The notes under the pieces were generated by a model that had not been told where the DNA came from, ran no database searches, and saw only the letters and a list, made by a program, of their open reading frames with translations. The translations under genes and the position numbers were made by a program. Shown piece after piece: positions 30,948 to 39,534 of a stretch of 60,612 bases of DNA. Source of the DNA: Saccharothrix sp. NRRL B-16348. GTDB lineage: Bacteria > Actinomycetota > Actinomycetes > Mycobacteriales > Pseudonocardiaceae. Numbering within the stretch: the stretch's first letter is position 1; every line of letters begins with the position of its first letter. The stretch covers positions 1 to 60,612 of the forward strand of contig NZ_LGED01000276.1 in the NCBI RefSeq assembly GCF_001280085.1, read 5' to 3'.

Positions 30948-31700
30948 TCAGCGCCAGAACAGGAAGGTGCCCTGCCCGCGCGCGGCCAGCCACCGGTCGC
31001 CGCCGATCAACTCGAACACGGTGTACCCGGCCTCGAAGAACAACCGGCCGATCGTCGGGAACCCGATCAGCACGGCGAAGAGCACGAACGGCGCCCACAT
31101 CCGGGCCTTCGCGCCGAACTGCCGCGCCGAGTACGACATGTACGGCTCGATCGCACCCCAGCCGTCCAGCCCCGGGATCGGCAGGATGTTGAGCACGAAC
31201 GCGAGGATCTGCACGGCCGCCAAGTACGACAAAGCGGCGGCCAAACCCGCCGGCGGCGTGAAAAGGATCACCGAAAGCGACAGCAGCACGCCGAGCACGA
31301 GGTTGCTCAGCGGTCCGGCCAGCGACACCATCGACTCGACCCGCTTGTCGCGCAAGGCGTGGTGGTTGATCCACACCGCGCCGCCGGGCAGCGGGATGCC
31401 GCCGAACGCCAGCAGCACCAACGGCAGCACGATGCTGAACACCGGGTCGGTGTAGCGGCGGATGTCGAGGGTCAAATAGCCCTTGGCCTGCACGGCGTAG
31501 TCGCCGCCGCGGTAGGCGACGATGGCGTGGCCGAACTCGTGCAGGCACAGCGAAACCGCCCAGCCGCCGAGCACGAACAGCACCGTGCCCGCCGTCAGCG
31601 CGGCCGTGGAGTCGTCGAACAGGGTCAGCACGGCGCCTGCCACCGTCACCGCGAGCAGGCTGAGGAACAGTGGACTCGGACGCACCGCTGATCGCTTCAC
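30948..31700 (-). CDS. Site-2-protease-like M50 family membrane metallopeptidase
   Basis: A 250-residue polytopic protein with about six membrane segments. The zinc site HEFGH lies in the second half of a helix (SLCLHEFGHAIVAYRGG), and the third ligand motif is NILPIPGLDGWGAIEP. RVESMVSLAGPLSNLVLG is the usual AGP loop. No CBS or PDZ domain. It may cleave membrane-bound regulators, substrate unknown. The GTG at 31700 follows GGAAGG without a spacer, so the start is uncertain. It lies 25 bp upstream of fbiA in the same direction. Confidence 0.88.
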   Translation of the reverse strand: MKRSAVRPSPLFLSLLAVTVAGAVLTLFDDSTAALTAGTVLFVLGGWAVSLCLHEFGHAIVAYRGGDYAVQAKGYLTLDIRRYTDPVFSIVLPLVLLAFGGIPLPGGAVWINHHALRDKRVESMVSLAGPLSNLVLGVLLSLSVILFTPPAGLAAALSYLAAVQILAFVLNILPIPGLDGWGAIEPYMSYSARQFGAKARMWAPFVLFAVLIGFPTIGRLFFEAGYTVFELIGGDRWLAARGQGTFLFWR

Positions 31701-31860
31701 CCTTCCAGTGTGGCCTCTCCGGACCGGTGGCTCACAGCCCGTCCGGTAGGCCATCCGCGCAGCCGTTATCGCTCGGCGCACCGTCCCAATCACCGTCTGT
31801 GCTGCTAGTCAAGGCTTTTCGCGCCATCTGCGGGAATATCCCCCGTCCTGTGGACTCCGC

Positions 31861-31889
31861 TTGACCGCGTGTTGTGACACAGGTGTAAT
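31861..31889 (+). promoter_or_regulatory. Likely promoter of whiB2
   Basis: TTGACC (31861-31866) and TGTAAT (31884-31889) with a 17-bp spacer make a near-consensus housekeeping promoter. Start of transcription near 31896, leaving a leader of about 75 bases before the ATG. The spacer contains GTGACAC, and TGTGA/TCACA half-sites (11 bases apart, 31873-31893) frame the -10 region. Confidence 0.55.
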
Positions 31890-31969
31890 CACATCGGTGT
31901 CATTCGTCGTTGTGGGGACGGCGAGTGGTGTCCGCCAACCGGGGAGAGCGGAAGGCGAGGAGGCGGACT

Positions 31970-32275
31970 ATGCAGGAATTCGACGGGGGTCGCATCGTGG
32001 ACGGGGACGTCCCGGCACCGGAGCCGGTCGTACTCGACCTGTTCGACGCGGCCGATGAGCAGGACTGGCAGGAGCGCGCCCTGTGCGCGCAGACCGACCC
32101 CGAGGCGTTCTTCCCGGAGAAGGGCGGCTCGACCAGGGAGGCCAAGCGGATCTGCCTCGGTTGCGAGGTGCGCTCGGAATGCCTGGAGTACGCCTTGCAG
32201 CACGACGAGCGCTTCGGCATTTGGGGCGGGCTGTCCGAGCGTGAGCGGAGGAAGCTCAAAAAGCGCGCGGTGTGA
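31970..32275 (+). CDS. whiB2: WhiB-family iron-sulfur transcription regulator (WhiB2/WhmD type)
   Basis: A 101-residue protein. Four Cys at 39, 62, 65 and 71 (ALCAQ, ICLGC, SECLEYA) bind a [4Fe-4S] cluster; GIWGG (83-87) is the turn before the basic DNA-contact tail ERERRKLKKRAV. WhiB2 is tied to septation and cell division in mycobacteria and streptomycetes. GAGGAGG lies 6 bases before the ATG. By position next to fbiA it is Rv3260c. Confidence 0.95.
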   Translation: MQEFDGGRIVDGDVPAPEPVVLDLFDAADEQDWQERALCAQTDPEAFFPEKGGSTREAKRICLGCEVRSECLEYALQHDERFGIWGGLSERERRKLKKRAV

Positions 32276-32362
32276 TCGTGGCGCACGGGTGATCGCCCGC
32301 GCGCCTGCTCTGGCTTACCGTGGTCGTCCCACGGCGTAGTCGGAGCGACCTAGGAGCGGCAC

Positions 32363-35300
32363 TTGACGAGCGGGGCCACTCCCAGGCTGCGCACCGCGCC
32401 CGTCCTGGCGGTGCTGGTCTGCCACGACGGCGACCGGTGGCTGGGCACGGCGCTGTCCTCGCTGCGCCGCCAGCAGCCGCGCCCGCGGCACGTGATCGCG
32501 GTCGACACGGGTTCCGTGGACGGCACCGCGAAGCTGCTCGCCGAAGCCGCCGAAGGTCCCGATCGGGTGATCGACGGCGTGCTGACGCTGCCCCGCGGCA
32601 CGGGGTTCGGCGCGGCCGTGCAGGCCGCCGTCGACCACGCCGTGCAGCGGTGGGGCGATCCGGGCGCGTGGCTGTGGTTGCTGCACGACGACTGCGCGCC
32701 GGAACCGGACTGCCTGTCCGCGCTGCTGACCGCGGCCGAGGTGTCGCCGTCGGCGGCCGTGCTCGGTCCGCTGAGCCTGGACTGGACCGACCCGCGCCTG
32801 GTGGTGGAGGCGGGGCTGTCGACCGACGCGTCCGGCCACCGGCAGACCGGCATGGGCCGGGTCGAGCTGGCCGGGTCGTTCCAGCAGAGCACCGAGGCGT
32901 TGGCGGTGCCGTCGGCCGGCTCGCTGATCCGCCGCACGGCGTGGGAATCGCTCGGCGGCTACGACCGCGCGCTGCCGTTGCTGCGCGACGACATCGACTT
33001 CGGTTGGCGCGCCAACCTCGCCGGGCACCTCGTGCTGTCCGTGCCGGTGGCGCGGATGAGGCACGCGCGTGCGGTGGGGCGTGGCGCGCGGCGGTTGGAC
33101 GCGGCGGCGGGCCGGCCCGGACCGGCGTTGCGGGGCGTCGACCGGGCGCACGGGCTGCGCACGTTCCTGGTCAACTGCGGCACGGCGTCGTTCGTCCTGG
33201 GGCTGCCGCGGATCGCCGTGCTCGCGTTCCTGCGCGCCCTCGGCTTCTTGGTGCTGCGCCGTTTTTCCGACGCCCGCGCGGAGCTGGGCGCGTTGCGCTA
33301 CCTGCTGAGCGGACGGGCGCGGCTGCTGGCCGGACGTGCCGAACGGCCGGCGCACGGTGTGGTGCGCGGGCTGTTCACCAGCCGGATCACGCGGTCGCGC
33401 AACGCGATCCGCAGCGCGTCGGCCGCGTTGGTCCGGCGGCGCGTCGAGGCGGACCTCGCGTTGGGCCGGCTGCCCGAGGACGACACGCCGGGCGCGTGGT
33501 CCCTACCGTCCGAAGTGGAGCGTCCGGCGGTCGGCCCGGCGGCGCTGCCCGCCGGTGTGCTGTCACGGCGGCGTCCCGTGCGGGCGACGGGCGGGTTGCG
33601 CCGGCCCGCGGTGATGGTGCCGGTCGAGGCGCCGTCCGGGCGGCGGCCCACGCCACGCCCGCGTCCTTCGCCGGTGCCGCGCGGCCCGGGCTCGCCGCGT
33701 GTCGTGTTCGTGGAGGTCGACCGGGCCAGGGTACTGCGGTCGCTGGTGCTCGGACCGCCGTTGTTGCTGGTCCTGGGGCTGGCGGTGTTCGGAATCCTGG
33801 CCAACGCGTCGCGGATCGGGCTCGACCTGAGCGGCGGTCGGCTGCTGCCGGTGGGCGACCTGGAGAGCACCTGGTCGTCGTACCTGGCCGCGTGGCACCC
33901 GGTGGCGGGCGGGACGACCGCGCCCGCGCCGGCCGCGTTGGCCGTGCTGGGGACGGTCGGCGTGCTGGTCGGGTCGCCCGCCGCGCTGGTGGCGCTGCTG
34001 TTCATCGGCGACGCGCCGCTGGCCGGGCTGCTGGCGTACGCGGCGTCACGGCGGATGCCGGTGCGGCGGCCCGTGCGCGCGCTGGTGGCGGCGGCGTACG
34101 CGGTGCTGCCGGCGGCGACGTCGGCGGTGAGCCAGGGGCGGCTGGACGTCGTCGTGGTGCACGTGCTGGCGCCGGTGGTGTTCGCCGGGGTGGTGTCCGT
34201 GCTGCGGGGTGGGGCGGGCGCGTCGTGGCTGCCGGTGGCGTCGGGGACGGCGTTGGCGTTGGCGGCGGTGGGCGCGTTCTCGCCGTTCGTGCACGCGCTG
34301 GTGGCGTTGGGTGCGTTGGTCGGGTTCGTGGTGGTGCCCGGGCGGCACGGTGACGGTCGGCGGCGGGTGGCGTCGCTGTTCATGGTCGTGCTGCTGCCGA
34401 TGGCGTTGCTGCTGCCGTGGCCTGCGGTGGTGCTGCAGCACCCGACCGTCGTGCTGCACGGGATCGGCGCGTACGTCGAGCCGCCCGCCGTGGGGCTGCT
34501 GGACCTGCTGTCGCTGCGGCCGGGCGGCACGGGCGCGTTGCCGTTCGTCGGGTTGGTGGTGGTCGGGTTCGCGCTGCTCGCGGCGGTGCTGCGGCCGTCG
34601 CGGTCGATGGCGGCGGGGTTCGCGGTGGTGGTGCTCGGCGGGTTCGCGGTGATCGTGCTGCGGACCGTGCCGGTCGCGCCGCTGCCCGGCGGTGACGCGT
34701 CGCCCGGGTGGGCCGGTGGGCCGTTGGTGCTGGTCGGGTGGGGGCTGCTGTGGGTGGTGCTGTCGGCGTTCCGGCGGGACGTCGGCACGGCGCCGGTGCG
34801 GCGGGTCGTGTCGGTGGTCGGGGTGCTGTCGGTGGTCGGGCTGGCGTGCGCGGCGTTCGTCGGGCTGGGGTCGGGTGGGGCGTTGACGGCGGACGGCGCG
34901 CGGCTGCCGTCGACGTTGGCGCAGGAGCTGCCGCGGACCGGGCGGTCGGTGCTGGTGCTGGGCACGCCGACGCGGCTGGTGGCCGGGCGGCTGCCCGCGT
35001 TCGGGGACGACGACCTCGTGCCCGTGCCGACGGCCGCCGCGCGGTTGGAGCGGTGGTCGCGCGACCTGACCGGCGGGTCGTCGTCGGCGGCGCGGGTGGC
35101 GTTGGCGCAGGCGGCGGCTTCGGGGGTGGCGTTCGTGGTGGTGCCGGACCTGGGGACGGCGCAGCGGGTGCGTGACGCGGTCGGTGAGCTGGTGGCCGTG
35201 ACGCCGGCGATGTCGGACGGCCGGCCGGTGCTGCGGGTGCAGCTGGCGGCGGGCAACGCCGTGCTGCTGTCGCCGGAGCTGGCGCGGCGGGCCCGGACGG

Positions 35301-35632
35301 GCGGCAACCCGCCGGTGGAGCTGGGCGCGCCCGGCATCGCCCCGGTCGAGGCCGCGCCGCCGGACGTGGGCGTTCAGGTGTCGGAGGGGCCCGAGGGGCG
35401 GCTGCTCGTGCTGGCGGCGGAGGAGGAGCCGGGCTGGCGGGCGTGGGTGAACGGCCGTGAGGTGACGATCGTGCGGGCCTGGGACCACCTGGTCGGTGTG
35501 ACGGTCCCCACCACGGCCTCGGAGGTGCGCGTGGAGGCGTCCTCGACCCTGCGCGAACTGCTGCTGATGCTCCAAGCCGCCGCCGGGCTCTTCACCCTCC
35601 TGACCGCGATCCCCTCCCGCCGCCGCACCTGA
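32363..35632 (+). CDS. Very large membrane GT2-family glycosyltransferase
   Basis: A 1089-residue protein. Residues about 10-290 form a GT2 domain: VLAVLVCHDGDRWLGTALSSL, AVDTGSVDGTAKLL, LWLLHDDCAPEPDCLSALL (metal-binding Asp), RDDIDFGWRANLAGH. A basic, Pro-rich linker (residues about 400-455) follows, then some 12 hydrophobic segments between residues 460 and 850, and a C-terminal non-membrane part ending ELLLMLQAAAGLFTLL. This architecture resembles large actinobacterial wall-polymer transferases. TTG start with AGGAG 6 bases upstream. The stop codon lies inside the first unit of repeat array 3. Follows whiB2 by 87 bp. Confidence 0.88.
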   Translation: MTSGATPRLRTAPVLAVLVCHDGDRWLGTALSSLRRQQPRPRHVIAVDTGSVDGTAKLLAEAAEGPDRVIDGVLTLPRGTGFGAAVQAAVDHAVQRWGDPGAWLWLLHDDCAPEPDCLSALLTAAEVSPSAAVLGPLSLDWTDPRLVVEAGLSTDASGHRQTGMGRVELAGSFQQSTEALAVPSAGSLIRRTAWESLGGYDRALPLLRDDIDFGWRANLAGHLVLSVPVARMRHARAVGRGARRLDAAAGRPGPALRGVDRAHGLRTFLVNCGTASFVLGLPRIAVLAFLRALGFLVLRRFSDARAELGALRYLLSGRARLLAGRAERPAHGVVRGLFTSRITRSRNAIRSASAALVRRRVEADLALGRLPEDDTPGAWSLPSEVERPAVGPAALPAGVLSRRRPVRATGGLRRPAVMVPVEAPSGRRPTPRPRPSPVPRGPGSPRVVFVEVDRARVLRSLVLGPPLLLVLGLAVFGILANASRIGLDLSGGRLLPVGDLESTWSSYLAAWHPVAGGTTAPAPAALAVLGTVGVLVGSPAALVALLFIGDAPLAGLLAYAASRRMPVRRPVRALVAAAYAVLPAATSAVSQGRLDVVVVHVLAPVVFAGVVSVLRGGAGASWLPVASGTALALAAVGAFSPFVHALVALGALVGFVVVPGRHGDGRRRVASLFMVVLLPMALLLPWPAVVLQHPTVVLHGIGAYVEPPAVGLLDLLSLRPGGTGALPFVGLVVVGFALLAAVLRPSRSMAAGFAVVVLGGFAVIVLRTVPVAPLPGGDASPGWAGGPLVLVGWGLLWVVLSAFRRDVGTAPVRRVVSVVGVLSVVGLACAAFVGLGSGGALTADGARLPSTLAQELPRTGRSVLVLGTPTRLVAGRLPAFGDDDLVPVPTAAARLERWSRDLTGGSSSAARVALAQAAASGVAFVVVPDLGTAQRVRDAVGELVAVTPAMSDGRPVLRVQLAAGNAVLLSPELARRARTGGNPPVELGAPGIAPVEAAPPDVGVQVSEGPEGRLLVLAAEEEPGWRAWVNGREVTIVRAWDHLVGVTVPTTASEVRVEASSTLRELLLMLQAAAGLFTLLTAIPSRRRT

Positions 35633-35846
35633 ACGTTGAACTCACGTGTCCTGAACGTAGGACACGCGCGTTCCGAACGTAGGACACGCGCGACCTGGAG
35701 GTACGACACACGCGACGCGAACGTAGGACTCTCGCGCGTGTCCTACGTCCATCCAGAACGCGCGTGTCGAACGTTCAGAGCGCGAGAGTCCTACGTTCAG
35801 GGTTCGAGAGTCCTACGTTCAGGGTGGGTGAGTTCAACGCTCGGGA
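35626..35846. repeat. 22-bp repeat array 3 (forward arm then reverse arm, inside-out)
   Basis: Forward units 35626-35647 (variant), 35648-35669, 35670-35691, 35692-35713 and 35714-35735; then reverse units near 35737-35758 (4-base insertion), 35759-35780, 35781-35802, 35803-35824 and 35825-35846 (variant). Here the variant units lie at the two outer ends, the reverse of arrays 1 and 2. The glycosyltransferase stop TGA (35630-35632) is part of the first unit, and the last unit ends 3 bases before the stop of the convergent gene (35850). Confidence 0.93.
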
Positions 35847-35849
35847 CGG

Positions 35850-36293
35850 TCAGTCGCCGTCGATCACGTCCGGGTCCAGGCCCAGGTAGTTGGCCACCTG
35901 CTCGACCAGCACGTCGTGCACCAGGTCGGACAGGTCCGCGCCGTCCTTGGCCCGCGCCTCCAGCGGCCGCCGGTACAGCACGATCCGCGCACGGCGGTCG
36001 GCACCGGCGGGCACGAGCCGCGCCAACGGCACGTTGCCGTCCTCGACCACGTCGCCGTCGTCGCCCGACTGGATGTCCGGCACGTCGTCCACCGCGACGT
36101 CCAGCTGCGTGAGCTCCGTCCGCCACCGCGCCTCGATCGGCTCCAACGCCTCCAGCACCAGCGCGTCGAACCGCTCCGCCCGGCTGCGGGCCGCCGGCAA
36201 CGTGGCCGGGTAGAGGGGACCGCGCAGCCCTCGACCGTGCCGGTCGCGGTTGCGTCGCCGCGGAGCGCCCTGCCGCCGTGAACCCCGAGCCAT
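35850..36293 (-). CDS. Metallopeptidase-family protein (Rv3259 type), degenerate zinc motif
   Basis: A 147-residue protein. The basic N-terminus (MARGSRRQGAPRRRNRDRHG) is followed by FDALVLEALEPIEARW, VAVDDVPD, RIVLYRRPLEARAKD and the C-terminal HDVLVEQVANYLGLDPDVID. The pattern is that of the minimal zincin family (DUF1025-like), but the expected HExxH is not intact: the segment reads HDVLVEQVANYLG. Catalysis is therefore doubtful. Positional equivalent of Rv3259, divergent from the DUF3499 gene. Start at ATG 36293; GTGs just upstream are possible. Confidence 0.8.
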   Translation of the reverse strand: MARGSRRQGAPRRRNRDRHGRGLRGPLYPATLPAARSRAERFDALVLEALEPIEARWRTELTQLDVAVDDVPDIQSGDDGDVVEDGNVPLARLVPAGADRRARIVLYRRPLEARAKDGADLSDLVHDVLVEQVANYLGLDPDVIDGD

Positions 36294-36443
36294 CACCACG
36301 AGGTAGAGGGTAGTTGTCCACCCGTGGACCCCGTACAGCCGGACCTCCGCGACCAGGCAACTTGCCGAAGCGCGCCACCACCGCCAACGCCGCGCCGGAG
36401 GTAATCCAACACACGCCGCGCGGGACGCGATATCGTCCCCGCC

Positions 36444-36803
36444 GTGCGGAGCGTGAGACGGTGCTCGCGAACCGGGTGCGCGAACCCGGCAGTCGCCACG
36501 CTCACGTACGCCTATGCGGACTCCACCGCGGTGGTAGGCCCCCTGGCGACGTACTCCGAACCGCACTCCTACGACCTCTGCGAAGAGCACGCCCTGCGCC
36601 TCACCGCGCCCCGCGGCTGGGAGGTCGTCCGGCACCAGGGCGAGTTCCGCGCCCCCGAGCCCACCGTCGACGACCTGACCGCGTTGGCCGAGGCCGTCCG
36701 GGAAGCGGGCCGGGCCACACCGCAGGTCGAGCTGCCGGAGCTGCCCGCGGGCACGATCCGGCGCGGCCACCTGCGCGTTCTCCCCGACCCGAACGAAGAC
36801 TGA
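36444..36803 (+). CDS. DUF3499 family protein
   Basis: A 119-residue protein, MRSVRRCSRTGCANPAVATLTYAY..., with CSRTGC near the N-terminus and DLCEEHALRLTAPRGWEVVRH in the middle. The CxxxxC plus CxxH arrangement could bind zinc. It matches Rv3258c, whose function is unknown. GTG start fixed by the conserved RRCSR N-terminus. Lies 88 bp upstream of the phosphomannomutase gene. Confidence 0.88.
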   Translation: MRSVRRCSRTGCANPAVATLTYAYADSTAVVGPLATYSEPHSYDLCEEHALRLTAPRGWEVVRHQGEFRAPEPTVDDLTALAEAVREAGRATPQVELPELPAGTIRRGHLRVLPDPNED

Positions 36804-36891
36804 ACGAAGACTCAACGACCGGACACGACGCTCACGCGCGCGCCGGTAGGCTTCCCAAGGCAGTGTCAAGAGCCAACTTGGGAGTGTGGCC

Positions 36892-38244
36892 GTGCGCGAT
36901 CTGTCCGGCATCGTCAAGGCTTACGACATCCGCGGTGTCGTCGGCGAACAGCTCGACGCCGACGTCGTGCGCGACTTCGGCGCGGCGTTCGCCCGCCTGG
37001 TCGGCGGCCCGGCCGTGGTCATCGGGCACGACATGCGCGACTCCTCACCCGGCCTGGCCGCGGCGTTCGCCGACGGCGTCACCGCGCAAGGCGTCGACGT
37101 GGTCAACATCGGCCTGGCCAGCACCGACATGCTGTACTTCGCCTCCGGCAAGCTCGACCTGCCCGGCGCCATGTTCACCGCGAGCCACAACCCGGCCAAG
37201 TACAACGGCATCAAGCTCTGCCGCCCCGGCGCCGCGCCCGTCGGCCAGGACAGCGGCCTCGGCCAGATCCGCCAGGACGCCGAGCAGGGCGTGCCGGACG
37301 CCGAGGGCGTCACGAAGGGCGCCGTCACCGAGCAGGACATGCTCACCGACTACGCCGCCTACCTGCGGCAACTGGTCGACCTGAGCGGCAGCCGGCCGTT
37401 GAAGGTCGTGGTCGACGCGGGCAACGGCATGGGCGGCCACACCGTGCCGAAGGTGTTCGAGGGCCTGCCGATCGAGATCGTGCCGATGTACTTCGAGCTG
37501 GACGGGAACTTCCCGAACCACGAGGCCAACCCGCTGGACCCCAAGAACATCGTGGACCTGCAGAAACGCGTCCAGGAAGAGGGCGCGGACGCGGGGGTCG
37601 CGTTCGACGGCGACGCGGACCGCTGCTTCGTGGTCGACGAGCGCGGCGAGCCGGTGTCGCCGTCCGCCATCACGGCCCTGGTCGCGGTGCGCGAGCTGGC
37701 CAAGGACCCGGGCGGCACGATCATCCACAACCTGATCACCTCGCACGGCGTGCCGGAGATCGTCCGCGAGCACGGCGGCGTGCCGGTGCGCACCCGCGTC
37801 GGCCACTCGTTCATCAAGGAGGAGATGGCCAAGACCGGCGCCATCTTCGGCGGCGAGCACTCCGCCCACTACTACTTCCGCGACTTCTGGCGTGCCGACA
37901 CGGGCATGCTGGCCGCGCTGCACGTGCTGGCCGCGCTGGGCGAGCAGGACGGCACGCTGTCCGCGCTGACCAGCGACTACTCGCGTTACGCGGCGTCCGG
38001 CGAGATCAACTCCACGGTGGACGACCAGCAGGGCAGGCTGGCCGCGATCAAGGCCGAGTTCGGCGGGCGCGAAGGCGTCGAGCTGGACGAGCTGGACGGC
38101 CTCACGGTGAACCTGCCGGACGGTTCCTGGTTCAACCTCCGTGCGTCCAACACCGAGCCGCTGCTGCGGCTCAACGTCGAAGCCGCCGACGCGGCCTCCG
38201 TCGCGGCGTTGCGCGACGAGGTCCTGGCGATCGTGAGGGGATGA
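36892..38244 (+). CDS. manB: Phosphomannomutase/phosphoglucomutase
   Basis: A 450-residue alpha-D-phosphohexomutase, interconverting mannose-6-P and mannose-1-P. LSGIVKAYDIRGVVGEQL at the start, the phosphoserine loop TASHNPAKYNGIK, the metal loop VAFDGDADRCFVV, the sugar loop GGEHSAHYYF and the C-terminal phosphate loop RASNTEPLLRLN. All four active-site loops are present. GTG 36892 has GGGAG 7 bases upstream; GTG 36886, two codons earlier, has a poor spacing. Rv3257c equivalent. The stop overlaps the Trm112 start (ATGA). Operon manB-Trm112-SIS-manA. Confidence 0.95.
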   Translation: MRDLSGIVKAYDIRGVVGEQLDADVVRDFGAAFARLVGGPAVVIGHDMRDSSPGLAAAFADGVTAQGVDVVNIGLASTDMLYFASGKLDLPGAMFTASHNPAKYNGIKLCRPGAAPVGQDSGLGQIRQDAEQGVPDAEGVTKGAVTEQDMLTDYAAYLRQLVDLSGSRPLKVVVDAGNGMGGHTVPKVFEGLPIEIVPMYFELDGNFPNHEANPLDPKNIVDLQKRVQEEGADAGVAFDGDADRCFVVDERGEPVSPSAITALVAVRELAKDPGGTIIHNLITSHGVPEIVREHGGVPVRTRVGHSFIKEEMAKTGAIFGGEHSAHYYFRDFWRADTGMLAALHVLAALGEQDGTLSALTSDYSRYAASGEINSTVDDQQGRLAAIKAEFGGREGVELDELDGLTVNLPDGSWFNLRASNTEPLLRLNVEAADAASVAALRDEVLAIVRG

Positions 38245-38447
38245 GCGCCGTGGCCGTCCAACTGGACCCGCAGTTGCTGGAAATCCTGGCCTGTCCGTGC
38301 CCCGAGCACGCGCCGCTGAAGGCAGGCACCGCGTCCGACCCGCTCGCGGACTACCTGACCTGCACCTCGTGCGGCCGGTCGTTCCCGGTCCGGGACGGCA
38401 TCCCGGTGCTGCTGCTGGACGAGGCTGTCGAGCCGACGGCCGGGTGA
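38241..38447 (+). CDS. Trm112-family zinc-binding protein
   Basis: A 68-residue protein. LLEILACPCPEHAPLK and LTCTSCGRSFPVRDGIPVLLLDEA carry four Cys (18, 20, 41, 44) of a zinc knuckle; the latter stretch is diagnostic for Trm112/UPF0434. Members serve as small partners of methyltransferases, and actinobacterial ones often sit beside manB. Start overlaps the manB stop. Confidence 0.9.
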   Translation: MSAVAVQLDPQLLEILACPCPEHAPLKAGTASDPLADYLTCTSCGRSFPVRDGIPVLLLDEAVEPTAG

Positions 38448-38453
38448 GTTCGG

Positions 38454-39530
38454 GTGCTTGACGACAGCCTCCTCGACGACCAGTCCCGGCTCACCGACGC
38501 CGACCGGGAAGGTCTGCTGCGCGCCGCCGCACGCGCCGGCGCGCAGGTCAGGGCCACCGCCGAGGCGGCAGACGAGCTCGGCGTCGCCAGGGCGTTCCAG
38601 GAACGCCCGCGGGCGCTGGTGCTGGTCACGCGGCCCGGCGTCGGCCAGGCCATCGCCGGCGTGGTGGCCGCCCTGCTGGGCACCCGCTGCCCCGTGCCGG
38701 TCGTCGTCGCCGACGACGTGCCGACGTGGGTCGGCGCGCTCGACGTGGTCCTCGCCCACACCGAGGACCCCGGCGACGTGCTCATGGCCGAGTCGATCGA
38801 CCGGGCGGCCCGGCGCGGCGCGCACGTGCTGCTGACCGCCGAACCGGACGGCCCCGTGGCCGCGTCCGCCGCGCAGCACGCGCTGCTCATCCCGCCGCGC
38901 GTGCCCGTGCCGCAGGGCTTCGGCTTCGCCCGGGGCTTCGCCGCCTGGGTGGTGGCGCTCAAGTCGTTGGGGCTGCTCGACGTGGACGTGCAGGCCATCG
39001 CGGACGAGCTGGACCGCGAGGCCGAGCGGTGCCACCCGATGCACGAGTCGTTCGTCAACCCGGCCAAGACGCTCGCCCTGCGGATCGCCGACCGCACCCC
39101 GCTGCTGTGGGGACTGGACGACCTGGCCACGGCGGTCGCGGCGCACGGCGCGGGCGTGCTCGCGACGTACGCGGGCGTCGTCAGCGACGTCGCCGGCTAT
39201 CCTCAGGCCCTGACCCGGTCGGTGCTGCACCGCCGGGCCGTGCGCGGCACGTCCGGAGCCGACCTGTTCGCCGACCCGGACGACGAGCACGACGGCCTGG
39301 TCCGCGTGCTGCTGGTGGCCGCGCGCCGAGGCCCGCAGGCCGACTTCGCCCGGCGGGTCGCGATGGAGACCTTGTCCGGAGCCGACGTGCTCGAACCGGC
39401 CGAGGAGGTGAGCGGCGGCGAGGCGGTCTGCGCCGCGCTGCTCGCCCTGCGGTTCGAGCTGGCCGCGCTGTACCTGGGTCTGGCGGCGGGAACGCTGGGC
39501 GGACCCGGGCTGTACGCGCCGGCCGTGTGA
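38454..39530 (+). CDS. SIS-domain protein (TobH-like, PGI/PMI-type)
   Basis: A 358-residue protein similar to Rv3256c. It begins LDDSLLDDQSRLTDADREGLLRAAA; RALVLVTRPGVGQAIAGVVAALLG begins the first sugar isomerase fold; VPVPQGFGFARGFAAWVVALKSLGLLD belongs to the linker. ATYAGVVSDVAGYPQALTRS and the end match the family. It may be an auxiliary phosphosugar isomerase or regulator of the mannose pathway; the catalytic Glu/His of true isomerases are not evident. GTG start 7 bp after the Trm112 stop; manA follows after 4 bp. Confidence 0.85.
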   Translation: MLDDSLLDDQSRLTDADREGLLRAAARAGAQVRATAEAADELGVARAFQERPRALVLVTRPGVGQAIAGVVAALLGTRCPVPVVVADDVPTWVGALDVVLAHTEDPGDVLMAESIDRAARRGAHVLLTAEPDGPVAASAAQHALLIPPRVPVPQGFGFARGFAAWVVALKSLGLLDVDVQAIADELDREAERCHPMHESFVNPAKTLALRIADRTPLLWGLDDLATAVAAHGAGVLATYAGVVSDVAGYPQALTRSVLHRRAVRGTSGADLFADPDDEHDGLVRVLLVAARRGPQADFARRVAMETLSGADVLEPAEEVSGGEAVCAALLALRFELAALYLGLAAGTLGGPGLYAPAV

Positions 39531-39534
39531 GGGG

